Source: Powellomyces hirtus
Lineage: Eukaryota > Chytridiomycota > Chytridiomycetes > Spizellomycetales > Powellomycetaceae
NCBI GenBank assembly: GCA_025526995.1
Contig: JAHLKG010000031.1
Location: 124,001 to 188,000 of the forward strand
Reading direction: 5' to 3'
Length of the DNA stretch: 64,000 nt
The notes beneath the pieces are model-generated. The model made no database searches. It was not told the DNA's origin and saw only the letters and a list, made by a program, of their open reading frames with translations. Made by a program: the position numbers and the translations under genes. Of the stretch, positions 1-11,838 are shown piece by piece (position 1 is the first letter of the stretch; each line of letters begins with the position of its first letter).

Positions 1-78
1 AGCATACGCTTAAGCCCGCGCGTACGTCACTCGATGATTAACCCTAATTCTTTTTTTGCGTTTCCCGTGCCTCTTTAA

Positions 79-645
<567 letters not shown>

Positions 646-1217
646 AATAGTTACCCTCACTCTCTGACGTCAACAAACAACTATCCCCTTTGACGTTCTG
701 AACCGAACCCCCACTTGCCCCCCTTCCTCCTCCCCCCCCCCCCCCCATCTCCATCCCTTTGCGCTTTCTTGCTAGATGATAAAAATACACAAAAAAGAAG
801 AATCAAAAAACAGCTCGGTCCCCTTGAAACTCTGCTCCAATGTGTATATCTTCCATGATTCTTTCTTTTTTCCTCGCTGACCTCCCATGTTGTCATGATC
901 TGCAATAATTCTGCACGGCTTTCCCATCACACCCTCTTTTACCGGCCTCAGCAAACACGCAGTACGTGTAATTGGAAGAGACGTGCCGAGGGCGTGAGTT
1001 TCAAGTGTTTTACAGAAGCGCTTCAAGTTCATGCCCGCGCGATGCACAGCTCTTACGACCCTATTCTTCGTTCTCTCGGCGCACTCCAGCGTCGTCAATT
1101 TCTCCACACTAGCCATGTGCCCCACGTAATTTTTCACTATTCCCCAACGTGATTCCACACGCCGTTCAAATCGCACACAGGTATATTCAAGACGAATCCC
1201 ACCACTACTTCATCTAG
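646..1217. other. Convergent intergenic region
   Basis: This stretch lies between the 3' ends of calmodulin and OST5. It holds a run of about 17 C near 731-747 and no supported gene; the open frames on both strands are short and unlike any protein I know. Confidence 0.6.
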
Positions 1218-1787
1218 TTACACGTATATACCGACCGCGAGGAACAAAGTCACAAGTCCAAACCCTAGACATTCAATCAGTTAGCACCCGGCGGGGGGCG
1301 TTGAGAGGTCGTGAGAGCAACATAGCCTACCAAACAGCAACGAAGCCGGAACAGCCAGAGTCAGGTCTTTTATTACACTTTGCGAGTACTTTGTGGCGCT
1401 GACTTGGTTTCTGAAAACACACAAAGACAAGACCGGTGAATAAACAATGGCTGATCTTGAAAGCAGTTCCATTCCATCAACGATTCCGGAACACGCGGTC
1501 ACTAAAACAGGGGACCTCCATTCGTCTGTCGCTTCCCCACGTACATGAAGAACAGGGATCCGAGCGAGAACGCGGCAAGGAGGAGGACGGTGGCTATGGC
1601 GGGGAAAGATGCTGGGGACACGGGTGGTGTGTAGGAGACCAGTGTTGGGGAGTTCCAGTCGAGACTCTGCGGTTGAGACTGGAGGAGTGTGAGATGCGAG
1701 CAAGAGTCTTTTCTTTCTTCCTTCATTCCTTCCCTCCATCCTTTCGTTTGCTTCCCCTCTCTTTTACTTTCTTTCGCTGCTTACCAT
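1218..1787 (-). CDS. OST5: Oligosaccharyltransferase subunit OST5/TMEM258
   Basis: Small two-helix membrane subunit of the ER oligosaccharyltransferase, which transfers the glycan to nascent proteins. Four exons on the minus strand: 1785..1787, 1545..1666, 1331..1410, 1218..1264, giving 83 residues. The first exon is only the ATG, followed by gtaagc. Recognition rests on the family signature: YTPPVSPASFP (human YTSPVNPAVFP), then a first hydrophobic helix, then VSATKYS (human VTSTKYT), then LLFGFGL and the terminal VGIYV. These conserved pieces sit in different exons and join in phase with GT-AG borders, and the last intron has a GCTAAC branch motif. The gene ends toward calmodulin and starts 340 bp from the divergent 2128 gene. 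The family call is strong; the 3-nt first exon fits family length but needs RNA support. Confidence 0.88.
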
Positions 1788-2127
1788 TATTGTGGTTATT
1801 TGTGGGGGTGGGATGGAGGAACGAAGAAACGAGAATGCTGTTTTGACCAACACGCGCGTTCTTTCAGGATGGAAATACGGTAGCGCCAAGCAATTTCCAT
1901 CCGCGCGCCTCCTCCCGGTTTTCTCGCCGTCATTCCCATTGTTATATTCACCACTAGTACATCTTTTGAAAAAAAAAAAGGATCTTGTCTACTCTATTCT
2001 CTCGATCCCAGCTTGGCCTCATCTAATCATCAGTCTTGTCCTATCATCTCTTCTTCAATCAAGGCTTTGATATCGCCGCCGCCGCCGCCGCCTTCATTCC
2101 TGCATTCGCAAAAGCAAACACACTACA
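1788..2127. promoter_or_regulatory. Shared divergent promoter region
   Basis: A 340-bp gap separates the start codons of OST5 (minus) and the 2128 gene (plus). It contains an A11 tract near 1969 and a pyrimidine-rich stretch with a short GCC repeat just before the plus-strand ATG. I see no certain TATA box. Confidence 0.4.
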
Positions 2128-3636
2128 ATGGTCGTTGCTCAACACTCTATAGACGACCCTCCTCCGGACCTCAAACCGTCTCCTTCCGGCCCGTCTCGCC
2201 TCCGCACCACCCTCTACGTCGTCCTCAGTCTTCCCTTGCTGCTCAGCCCCTTTTCCCTCGTGGCCGGGGTCACACTCTACGTCGTCCTCCTGCTTGCAGT
2301 CGCAGTCTACGCGGGTTACATTGCACTCAAAGAATTCATTCTCTACGACTTGTTCAACCGAACAGCACCACTCCCACCGCGGCCCAGTCCTGATGACGAG
2401 GAGGCATTGCCCGGATTCTTGGCGTCGTCAAAGGTGGCAAGGGCGGTTGCGCTGGGGCCTCCGGTCGTGGTCTACCTGGGTTCACGCGGGGTGGTGACGG
2501 GGTTGTTGCACGGGACGCGGTATACGGTTATCCAAACCGTGCGGGCGGTGCCGCGGGTGGGTGTGGCGGCGATCCGGTTGGGGAGGAGTGTGGGGCGGGT
2601 GGGTGTAAGGGTTGCGCACGGGGTGCAGGAGATGGGGAGGTGGGTCCGGACACCCGTGGTGGAGATATGTATTACGCTGCAGGGTGTGGCGAGTGCGGTG
2701 GTGGATGTGGGGGTGTGGATCGGGGTGGGGATGGCGACAGCGGGTTGGGATGGGGTGGTTGGGTCGGTGAGGATGGCTCGTAAGGTTGTTGATGTGGGGT
2801 GGGATGGGGCGGTGCGGATTGGAGTGATGTTGCGTCCCGTCGTGGATGCGATGACGGTCATGGCTCGCGCGCTGCTGTTTGTCCCGCGAGCACTGATTGC
2901 GGCTACGCACGATGCGGGTGCTGCCATAGCACGCACGGCCCACACGGTGCTCGTTTCGCACCTCCTCCCCGCCCTCAACGCCACAGCCAGCGCCCTCGCC
3001 ACGACAATCCGCACAGTCATCATCCCGTTCACGCGGTCCCTCATCGCCGACATGGACACCCTCGCTCGCCACATCACCTCCCTGACCATCGCAACCCTCA
3101 CACCTCTCGCGCACGCAGCCACCCGCCTCAGCGGCGCCATCACACGCGTCGCCACCACCGTCCTCTCCCACATCCACACCCTCGCAACCACCCTCTCCGG
3201 CCGCGTCCTCACCCTCACCCTCTCCATCACAACCACCCTCCACGCTATCCTCGCCCCCCTCGCCAACCCCCTCCTCACCCTCCTCACGCACCACCTGCCC
3301 ACGTATCTCGACACGGCCTGCGTGGCCCTCGAAACCACACTGACGCACCTCGCGCACCACACCGCCATCCTGACCCGCTATGTCCATGCCGCCGCCGCAC
3401 CCCTCTTCTCCACCGCCATCGCCACCGCGCAGCCCCTCGTGCGCGCGCTCCTCGGCGCCGCCCTCCGTGCCACTGCACTCGCCCTCGCCGCGGCCCACAC
3501 CGTCCTGCAGCTCGCAACGCACATCCTGCACCGCGCCCTCATGCACGTCCAACTTGCGGCACGCAGGGCCCGACGCGTGCGCGACAGCGTGGGCGACGAG
3601 GTCGCGAGGGTCGTTAGCTTGGCAACAAGGGCGTGA
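2128..3636 (+). CDS. Alanine/valine-rich membrane-associated protein, unknown
   Basis: I do not recognise this 502-residue protein. The ATG lies in a good context (tacaATGG). The N-terminus (residues 1-40) is polar and proline-rich. Residues about 30-72 form one long or two close hydrophobic segments (LYVVLSLPLLLSPF, then LYVVLLLAVAVYAGY). The remaining 400 residues are a long run of Ala/Val/Thr/His-rich amphipathic helix with few charges and no cysteine cluster, as in apolipoprotein- or lipid-droplet-type surface helices. It ends in a basic stretch (RRARRVRDS). A hairpin plus amphipathic tail would suit an ER or lipid-droplet surface protein, but that is inference. Base use is odd: the first half of the gene is G-rich, the second half C-rich on the same strand. 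No intron is needed. Confidence 0.7.
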   Translation: MVVAQHSIDDPPPDLKPSPSGPSRLRTTLYVVLSLPLLLSPFSLVAGVTLYVVLLLAVAVYAGYIALKEFILYDLFNRTAPLPPRPSPDDEEALPGFLASSKVARAVALGPPVVVYLGSRGVVTGLLHGTRYTVIQTVRAVPRVGVAAIRLGRSVGRVGVRVAHGVQEMGRWVRTPVVEICITLQGVASAVVDVGVWIGVGMATAGWDGVVGSVRMARKVVDVGWDGAVRIGVMLRPVVDAMTVMARALLFVPRALIAATHDAGAAIARTAHTVLVSHLLPALNATASALATTIRTVIIPFTRSLIADMDTLARHITSLTIATLTPLAHAATRLSGAITRVATTVLSHIHTLATTLSGRVLTLTLSITTTLHAILAPLANPLLTLLTHHLPTYLDTACVALETTLTHLAHHTAILTRYVHAAAAPLFSTAIATAQPLVRALLGAALRATALALAAAHTVLQLATHILHRALMHVQLAARRARRVRDSVGDEVARVVSLATRA

Positions 3637-3842
3637 GAAAATGCAGGAAACTGACATACACACACACACCATCCCCCCCCTTTCCCCCCCCCCCCCCCCG
3701 TTTTTTTTTTTTCCTCACATCTTCTTGTCTCTCTGCGTTTTTATCACGTTCGTGCACATCCCCATGTGCCGCCCTCATATCCTGCCATTCTTGTTGTTTA
3801 TATGTACCGTATATATGCGATCTGGGTTTACGTGGTAGCGAC

Positions 3843-3873
<31 letters not shown>

Positions 3874-4229
3874 CTCTTATTTTTTGCCCAAAATCAAACA
3901 CTTTCCACTTCCCTACCCATCTTTTGTGTATATACTCGGGAACTGCACCACCAAAATAACGATGTATGTAAAAATGTAGTAGTCATCCACCCGCTGCGCG
4001 GATGGAAATGGATCAACATCCCGTTTTTTCCCATAGATCGTGGATATATGAATTTTCAGAGTGCACACCCACACCCACATTGACACACATGTAAGCGTGG
4101 GCGGGGGAAGAAAACAAACGGCAAGTCCACACACACACACGTGATCGCAGTCTCGCAGGCAGTATTATTATTTGCATATCCGTTTCCATACTGTTACGGG
4201 TGTGGTGTGGTGTTTCGTGCCAATGTTTT
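3637..4229. other. Convergent intergenic region with homopolymers
   Basis: The stretch holds a C-rich/T-rich tract near 3676-3712, a run of about 27 A at 3842-3868, and CA/GT dinucleotide runs near 4125. No gene is supported. The two flanking genes end toward each other here. Confidence 0.6.
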
Positions 4230-6321
4230 CTAAAACCCGGTCCAAAACGCGTCCTCAAACACACTGCGCATGACGCTCCAATGCGTTAGGGCCGATGCGT
4301 ACTGCAGGGTCCGCAGGGGGTTGGCCGTGTCGTGCATGACCGCCGTGCTGTCGTGGTGCGTGTCGGGGGGCAGATACGCGGTCGCGTTGTGCGCGGCAAA
4401 CTTTGTCAGAAAATGGCGGTACATGCGCGACGTGTGCGGGAGGGTGTGCGGGTCGGGGGGTGTGAATGTGAGGCGGTTGGGGGATGCGTAGAGGACCTGG
4501 CGCGGGGGAAACAAGACACAATATAAGGAAAAGGGGTGAGGTGGGGGGCGGGGGGCGTTTTCTGTTTTTGTTTTTTTTTTACCATGTTGTAGAGGCTGGT
4601 TTCGGCGAGTGTTTCGGGGGGTGCTTCCGTGTAGCACTCGAGATGGGGGAACACGGCGCGGAGGGTTTTGACGACGGTGCGGGTAGCGAGGGAGTCGATC
4701 GTTCCGACAAAATTCTACCAAAAGCAAAAAAAGAAAAAAAAGAAAACGACAAAGAGTCCACATCAACCCCCACCCCCACGCCCTCACTCGCACTCGTGGA
4801 AAAATCCTCACAACTCACCACCGCCAGAACGCCGTCCTTCCTCAACACCCTCCTGACGGCCTCAAACGCCTGCACAGAGAACAGGGGCGCGGGGACCAGG
4901 CCGCCGGTGAAGACGTCATGGAGGACATAATCGTACGTGTTGGCGGGGGCCGCGTCGAGGAACGCGCGGCCGTCCGTGATGTGGACGCTGTGGGGTGCCG
5001 GGAGGTCAAAGAACTCGGTGGCGAAGCGCACGACCGCGGGGTCGAGTTCGACGAGGTCGAGGTGGATGGACGTGTGGTGGAGGAGGGTGCGGGTGGACGC
5101 GCCGATCCCGAGGCCACTGGATCGCGAGAAATGAAACGAGAGAAAAACAGTTCAGGAAATTTCGCTTTCCACCCAACGCGCATGACTCGGTCTGCTCTCA
5201 AAAAAAAAAAAAAAAAAAAAAAAAACAAAAAAAAACACACACACTTACATCTGCAACGCGCGCCTCTCGCGTTTCTCCGCTCCCTCTCTCCCGCCGGCGG
5301 CGGGGGCGCCGAGATACTGAACATAATCCAAAAAATAAAAACTGCCAAACGTCGAATCGTAGTCGTTGTGCGGGTACGCGCCGCCAATCAACGAATGATC
5401 GCAGCGCATGAGCCGGGTGCCGCCATACAGGGCCGGATCCTCAATCACGTAAATGTAGCCCGTGGTCGATTCAGTAAAGGCGAGGAGCGTGTATTTGGGG
5501 TGGGTTGGGGACGACAGCGAGCATTGCAGACCGCCCGGAAAGTGCCGCGTGATGGTGTAGGGCGTCAGGAGGAGGAGGGCGAGGTACAGCGATTTGAGGA
5601 GGTGGGTTGTGACGGTGGGTGCAGGGGCGGCAACTGTTGCTGCTGCTGCTGATTTGGCGTTCTTCTTGCCACCCTTCTTCACACCCGCTTTCTTGGCCAC
5701 CGTCGTCGTCTTCATCACCGCATTCGAGTCGCCTTTCCCCACCCCACACGCATCCACCACCGCCCACAGCGTCCACGCTGCACACACAACCCTCACCACC
5801 TCACATGTCGTCATCCCCACGTCCCCGCCACCCCCCCTCACCACGGCCCCCACCCTCCTCGTCCACCCATCCACCTCCTCCGCCACCCCCAACATCCCCA
5901 CCAACACCGCCGTCACCCCACCCACGACCGCACCCCGCATCGGCACCGCCAACACAGCCACACTCGTTACAAAACTGATCGCCACATACACCACCGCCAT
6001 GCTCACCAACGGGCCCACATGCGGTTCCCACCCACCACTATACCCAAACGTCGCCCTCATCACCCCCGGGATCGCACTCATCACAACCGCAACCACCGCC
6101 ACCAACCGCCCTACATGCGACGCAGGCCGCCGCCGCGACCGGAGAAACGCCCCGAGCCCCAACACGACAATAAATGTGCTCGTCGTCAGCGCGTGATGCT
6201 GCGTCGCCAGGTAATGCCCGTACACGGGCGCCACGAATTTAGGCGCCGTCGAATACAGCACGGGAATCGTCCAGGTGCAGAGGACCAGCGTGAGGAGGGC
6301 CCTGAGGGTTGAGGTCGACAT
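4230..6321 (-). CDS. Membrane-anchored spermidine/spermine synthase-like protein
   Basis: Predicted aminopropyltransferase-fold enzyme fused to a membrane domain. Four exons: 5249..6321, 4819..5116, 4583..4714, 4230..4496, giving 589 residues. Residues 1 to about 260 hold seven or eight hydrophobic segments, followed by a Lys/Ala-rich linker (KKAGVKKGGKKNAKS). The C-terminal half has the synthase fold: a SAM-type loop GLGIGAS created exactly at the first splice junction, the acidic ribose-binding strand VELDP, DGRAF, and HDVFTGG at the position of the family's catalytic Asp region. Many fungi have such polytopic proteins of unknown substrate, so true spermidine synthase activity is not shown. 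The introns contain A/T-rich tracts, one with an A run of over 25. The start is the first Met before a hydrophobic helix. The family call is good; the substrate is open. Confidence 0.82.
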
Positions 6322-7035
6322 TGATAAATACAGATACGCAGAATAAAATACAGAAAGATGTTTTTTCGAAAATGGAATCTGGGGATGGAAACGCGAGGCG
6401 GCAGGTACCGCTACCGCCGGTTTGTTTGTCACACCTCGTCACTTTGTCCACTCGAGGGCAAGCGGGACGAGAATCCTCCTTCCTTACCATTCAGACATTT
6501 CGCAAAATTGCACACAAGCTTCCTCCCATTCTTGCTCCCTTGCATACCTTGCCTTCCTGCCTTTCCTTTGGTGTGTTCCTGAGGTTCCCTGACTCAGCCT
6601 TCTGCCGGGGACGTTCGTTTCCCTAGCAGTTAAAAGGGGGGGCAAGTCCACTGATATGTCAGCCGCTGCTCAACGTAACTTTGGATTCCCTAACCGGCTT
6701 GCCATGGCGCCCAAACCTAATCCTAACCCTCTTCTCTCTCTCTGGACCCTCCTCCACATGCTGAAAGTCGGCTTCCCTATCACCAATTTTTTACCATCGC
6801 AAGCCGTTGTTCGATCAACCTCTTTGCCAACAACACCCAAGGACCACCCGCACGATAAAAATGAGAAATACTCATCATCAATCCCAAGAATCAAGTCCCA
6901 ATCAACAGTCGAGCCAAATTTAAGCAAATATAATGGTATTCAGATAGATTCTTATCAATGGTAATGATACTGAGGAGCGACTATTTACAACGAATTCTAA
7001 ATGAATCGCAATAGGAAATAGGAGACGACCCCGTT
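6322..7035. other. Upstream region without supported gene
   Basis: This is the presumed promoter side of the synthase-like gene. Short open frames on both strands look random in composition. Nothing recognisable was found. Confidence 0.5.
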
Positions 7036-7791
7036 GTACTCCCTCTGCGTTCCACATGTCTCTCGACATTGTGGCTCTGGGCTTGGGACCAGATCTGCCG
7101 CATTACGTACCTAAGACCAAGCCGCCCGGCGGACCACAACACAGGAAGAGATCACAGCCCCCCACCGCGGACCACAAACCCTTCGAGAGATCACAACCCC
7201 TCACCGCGGACCACAAACCCTTCGAGATATCACAACCCAACTCCGCGGACCACAAACCCTTCGAGATATCACAGCATCCCCACCGCCGAACCCCAGCCCT
7301 TCGAGATATCGCAACCCAACTCCGCCGAGACCCCGACCCATCGAGATATCACAGCCTTACGGCGGACCGCAAAACCAGGGCGAGACCACGACAGCGAAAG
7401 GCGGACCGCAAACCCGGGAGAAAGCACAACGACGAAAGAGCGGACCGCAAACCCGGGAGAAATGGCAACGGCGAAAGGCGGACCACAAACCCGGGAGAGA
7501 TGGCAACGGCGAAAGGTGGACCGCAAACCCGGGAGAGATCACAGCGGCGGAAGGCGGACCACAACCATAGAGAGATCACAGCCGGGCGGACTTGATCTCG
7601 GAGTACAGAAGAGGTAGTGAGTAAAAGATCACAAGAGATAAGAGAAGAGCGGAAGGACAGAAGAAGAAGATATTTACCTTGAAGACCGATGAGAAATCCC
7701 CTGTACTCCCTCTGCGTTCCCATGTCTCGGAGAGAACTCCAAGACATGGGCTCTGGGCTTGGGACCAGAACTGCCGCATTACGCACCTGAG
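7036..7791. repeat. Two copies of an about 85-bp block flanking a minisatellite
   Basis: The block starting GTACTCCCTCTGCGTTCC and ending near GGGACCAG(A)TCTGCCGCATTACG occurs at about 7036-7110 and again at about 7703-7785 in the same orientation, 667 bp apart. The second copy carries a small insertion. Between them lies the 39-bp minisatellite. The arrangement looks like a segmental duplication or a repeat unit; no terminal inverted repeat or coding region for a mobile element is visible. Confidence 0.75.
7125..7590. repeat. Minisatellite, about 38-39 bp unit
   Basis: About 12 imperfect units. The left half follows a 39-bp consensus built on CACAAACCCTTCGAGATATC; the right half drifts to a 38-bp type built on GCAAACCCGGGAGAGATGGC. 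The 39-bp units keep an apparent reading frame of 13-residue repeats, but the 38-bp units break it, so I do not call a protein. Confidence 0.85.
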
Positions 7792-7824
7792 GGGGGTTCT
7801 CTACTAATCCACTCCACACTGACC

Positions 7825-7950
7825 TATCCGAGTCGCTGTCCGAGTGTCCGAGTCCGAGTTCGAGTCGCTGTCCGAGTTGCCGTTCGAGTCCGAGTCCGAG
7901 TCCGAGTCGTTGTCCGAGTTGCCGTTCGAGTTCGAGTCGCTGTCCTAGAA
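7825..7950. repeat. CCGAGT-type hexamer repeat
   Basis: Short tandem array built from TCCGAG/TTCGAG and GTCGCTGTCCGAGTTGCCG units. A related but looser set of GTTGTC(C) repeats appears again near 8735-8795. Confidence 0.8.
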
Positions 7951-8001
7951 TGCGATCAAAAAAAAAAAAAAACAGCGATCAAAAAAAAGACGATAAGCGC
8001 C

Positions 8002-8660
8002 GACTGTGCCCCAAACGTCCACGCAAGAAAGAAAATTTTGGGAACGGGGAGGATCCTAGCGCGAACTGAGGACCTCAAGAAGCGATCAAAAAAAGCGATA
8101 CGCGACCCCATGACTTCGGTGACATGCCGGATCTACCTCCGAAAAGGTGTCCCCACTCGCGCATGCCCGCAAAGCCATGCCCTGGCATACAACGCGTAAG
8201 CGTTAGACTGTGCCCCAAACGTCCACGCAAGAAAGAAAATTTTGGGAACGGGGAGGATCCTAGCGCGAGCTGAGGACCTCAAGAAGCGATCAAAAAAAGC
8301 GATACGCAACCCCATGACTTCGGTGACATGCCGGATCTACCTCCGAAAAGGTGTCCCCACTCGCGCATGCCCGCAAAGCCATGCCCTGGCATACAACGCG
8401 TTAAGCGCCGACTGTGCCCCAAACGTCCACGCAAGAAAGAAAATTTTGGGAACGGGGAGGATCCTAGCGCGAGCTGAGGACCTCAAGAAGCGATCAAAAA
8501 AAACGATACGCGACCCCATGACTTCGGTGACATGCCGGATCTACCTCCGAAAAGGTGTCCCCACTCGCGCATGCCCGCAAAGCCATGCCCTGGCATACAA
8601 CGCGTAGCGTTCGACTGTGCCCCAAACGTCCACGCAAGAAAGAAAATTGGGAACGGGGAA
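8002..8660. repeat. Tandem repeat, 204-bp unit, about 3.2 copies
   Basis: The phrase GACTGTGCCCCAAACGTCC begins at 8002, 8206, 8410 and 8613, so units are 204, 204 and 203 bp. The copies are nearly identical along their full length, implying recent expansion; the fourth is cut after about 45 bp. The unit contains GGATCCTAGCGCGAGC and a G/A-rich start. It is not related to a known transposon in any way I can see. The 204-bp period is a multiple of three, which creates long but spurious open frames on both strands. Confidence 0.93.
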
Positions 8661-11600
8661 GAAACGTCCAAGCAAAGAAAGAAAGAAAGATGGGAAAGGA
8701 TGGAAATGAATCCCGAGGATGTCGAATTTGTTGAATGTTCGTAAGTTGTCCGAAGTTGTCGAAGATGTCGAGGTTGTCCGTAAATTGTCCGTAAGATCGA
8801 AGGTAAGAAACGTCGCTCGCACTCGGAGTCGATGGTCTAGTGAGGAGAAAAGAAGAGAAAAGACAAACTGCGCAGTAGTGAGTGTGGGAACAAGGTATAG
8901 TGTGCGAGAGTGGTGTGGAGAGTGGGGGGCAGTGGGAAGTGTGTGTGTGTGTGTGTGTGAGCGTACCCAAGTGAAGTGAAAGGCAGGTGTGAAGACCTGT
9001 AGAGAAGGAGGCAAGTGCAGTGAGAGCTGGTGAAGAAAGAGAGAAGGGGGACGCGCGACAGGCGGCTATTTATAAGAATTTCGGGGCCTCCAGCGCGGTG
9101 GGACAGCTAGTGGACGTGGCTGTGGAGGCGCGACGCGCTCTGGCCAATCACTGGCTTGTTTCCTTTTTGGGAATGATGTGTGTGTGTGTGTGTAAACGAG
9201 CCGGGGACGCGTATGGGTTGTTAAACACGTCACGCAAGTGAGAGGGGGGGTGTTCTGGGCAGATAGCCACGCGTTTATCATTATTGTCTTTGAATATGGT
9301 GTATGTGTCTATGAGATACGCGGGAGCGAAAAGTGGGGGCCAGGCAGGGAAAGAAAGTCCCGTTTTGGCAAAAAAAGGGGGAGAACTTCTTGGGGGAGGC
9401 CAAAGGGCGGTCTTGTCGGCATATGGGAACAAAGACGGTGAATATTGAAGCACTGTGGCGAACACGCCTTAAAAACACGCTGTTTGGTGTGTGGGAACAG
9501 AACAGTTTAGTGTCAAGACGGGCGAAAACGCGTTGCGAATATGGGGGTGATATGGGTGTATGGGAGCGCGATATATGTGTGTGGGAGCATATGGTGCGTT
9601 GGCTCTGGACTAGGTTTGGGCAACATATTCGCTAAGCACAAAAGAGAGCGAACGGTTTGGAACAGCCGTCTAAACGGCGTGAGAATATGTCTCTAGTGTG
9701 TGAAGAGAGAGTGTGCATAGTGTGTCAAGTGTGCAAAAGTGTGCAGTGGTTCCTGTGTATTGAAAGAAAGTGTATTCGCGTGTGTACAAAGAAGAGGCAA
9801 GGACACGCGTAAACGACAAAGGAGACAAGTGGAGGGTGGTCTTGGCGGCGGTGGAGGAATGGATGGTGGTTGGGAAGTGGGGCGGTGGTGTGGGGTGAAA
9901 TGCTCAAGAAAAGTTTGAAATGCAGATGGTCATTTGCTTTGTACAAAAATAATGGGTCTTGTCTAGTATTGAAAGAGAGTGTATAGGAGTATGTCTACAG
10001 CAAGAGGTCTGGGTGTTGCGCGTTGAGGACGGTGTTGAGAGGTATGGGACACGGTTTGGGTTGGAGCGCGGTGCATGGATGGCGGGTGAGGTGTGAGGAG
10101 GTGACAGGAGGTTGGCTGGTGGTGAGGGTTGGAGCGCGGTATATGTATGGGTCGGAGGGCGAGGTTGAGGAGGTGAGAGGAGGTGGGCGGTGGTGAAAAG
10201 TTGTCAAATCGACTGCGGGGGGTAGTAGGACGTCTGAACACCGTCCAAGCAGTAAGAGGTGTTGAAGAGGGTTGGAAGATACGAGGAGGTGTTGCGCAGT
10301 GAGGTGGGAACGGTTGAAAGGTGCGACGGGAAGGTCTTCGGTCGTGCGAAACCGCAACCTCAGTGTTGGTGTGTTCAGAGGGAGGTAATATCTCGGGACA
10401 AGGGACGTCGGGTGTGGGGGAAAGAATCGGGAAGGGACCCTCGTCCCATATGTGAGTTTGTATGTATGTACTATATCATCTGTATATGTATTATATGTGG
10501 TAGGTAAAAAAAAAGGAGCGTGGGAAGAAATATCCCATAGAGCATGTGTGAAGGCATGGGGAGGGAATGCATGCGCGACATCGTCCTCGCTCCTGTGGTT
10601 ACCTCCTTGTTCACCGGGAACCCGCGGTGGGGTCAACGATATACGAACGGTGTGGGAATATGGTTGTGCATTGCCGAGAGTGGGGAGCATTGCCCAGGGT
10701 GGGAGAACATCACACGCCGTCCCCCCGCCATCGTCCGGCATGGTGAGTTGCATTCGGGTCCCGGAATGCTCTACGGACCCATGTTCCCAGCATTCGTAAC
10801 TTCATGGGTGTATCATGAGCACCCATGTTGGGGGGCAGAGACTCACTTACATTTCGAACCAACCACCGTCATGGCGAGGACCGCTGGCTCAGCTAACCCA
10901 AGGTCAATCGACGCCACTCAGGATTCTGATAACCCACTCGACACCCTCCCATTTTGGAGCGAATACTCACTTTCTACGACGCCTGTTCTTTCAACCCGCA
11001 CATCAATCCATTTCGCTACGCAGGGGAGCGAACGGACGGACGGACGCAGAGGGCAACGAGAGAGGCAGTTTGACGCGTAGGTGAGTGAGTGAGTCATCGG
11101 CGCGCGTTGGACTCGCATGTGGCTTATCCATCACGTGTATGGCGCAGATAGTCCCCACAAAGCGCTTGTGATGAGATCCCCTCATGAACAGACCACCAGA
11201 CAGCATCATATCGCAGTATTGCGCTTATTCTCACATCTTGGTTCCGTCCAATATCTGCTGTTTGCACATAGAGAACAAGCATTGGTTGTTGGCGTAGCTT
11301 TCCCAGTCTCCTTTCTTCGTGGTTGGGCTGCACAATAGATTGAGCATCCCGAGCGTAGATAAATCATTGAAACTCATTAGCCGATCTTCAATAGCCTACG
11401 CATCATTCTCAAAACCGGGACATACAACCAAAAAATAACAGTACACCAAAATAACCTCATCCCCGTATTATTTTCAACTGCCATTTCAACTGTGACGCAT
11501 GGCATGTTATATTGATTTCCGCAATTCAATTCAATCCAACCCGAAAGGAGCTGTGCATATGTATATGTATAAGTAGGCGGGTGTTTGCAAGGTAACACGG

Positions 11601-11838
11601 TGAGGGGTGGGGAAGGAGTTTTGTGGGGACAGGCAGGGGAATGATGTGCGGGGAAGGGAGAGGATAGATGGCTACGCCAGAAGGAGGGCGTCCGGGCACG
11701 AAATGGGTGTGTGGATGGTGTGGGGGCTGCGAGTGTTGAGCGGTATCGCGTGGGTGCGGTAGATGTGCGTAGGGTGTAAGTGGACAAAGACGGGCAGAGC
11801 AATGCGGGGTGTTGTGTGTGAATGGTGCTCAATTGTGT
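8661..11838. other. Gene-poor, repeat-rich stretch
   Basis: About 3.2 kb without a supported gene. It holds GT dinucleotide runs near 8938-8958 and 9177-9194, a long G-rich strand from about 9820 to 10300 including a loose about 75-bp duplication (GGTTGGAGCGCGGT near 10054 and 10130), and scattered short open frames, the longest of 178 codons at 10544-11080. That frame has no family signature, and the surrounding sequence lacks splice-linked coding blocks. No tRNA, rRNA or transposase was seen. Confidence 0.55.

Noticed and set aside
2482..3672. 396-codon minus-strand open frame overlapping the 2128 gene
   Set aside because: Gly/Glu/Asp- then Pro/His-rich shadow of the skewed plus-strand gene; the plus-strand frame has a sensible hydrophobic start.
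7056..7595. 13-residue repeat protein from the minisatellite
   Set aside because: The 38-bp units shift the frame, and two other frames are equally open.
7036..7791. Long-terminal-repeat element bounded by the 85-bp blocks
   Set aside because: Too short, no primer site, no coding content and no target-site duplication seen.
8242..8607. Open frames across the 204-bp repeats
   Set aside because: Arise only because 204 is a multiple of three; stops occur at unit ends and no family fits.
8002..8660. CRISPR-like array
   Set aside because: Units are full-length tandem copies without unique spacers, in a eukaryotic context.
10544..11080. 178-codon plus-strand open frame in the repeat-rich island
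   Set aside because: No domain, no splice-linked neighbours, no codon bias; likely chance.
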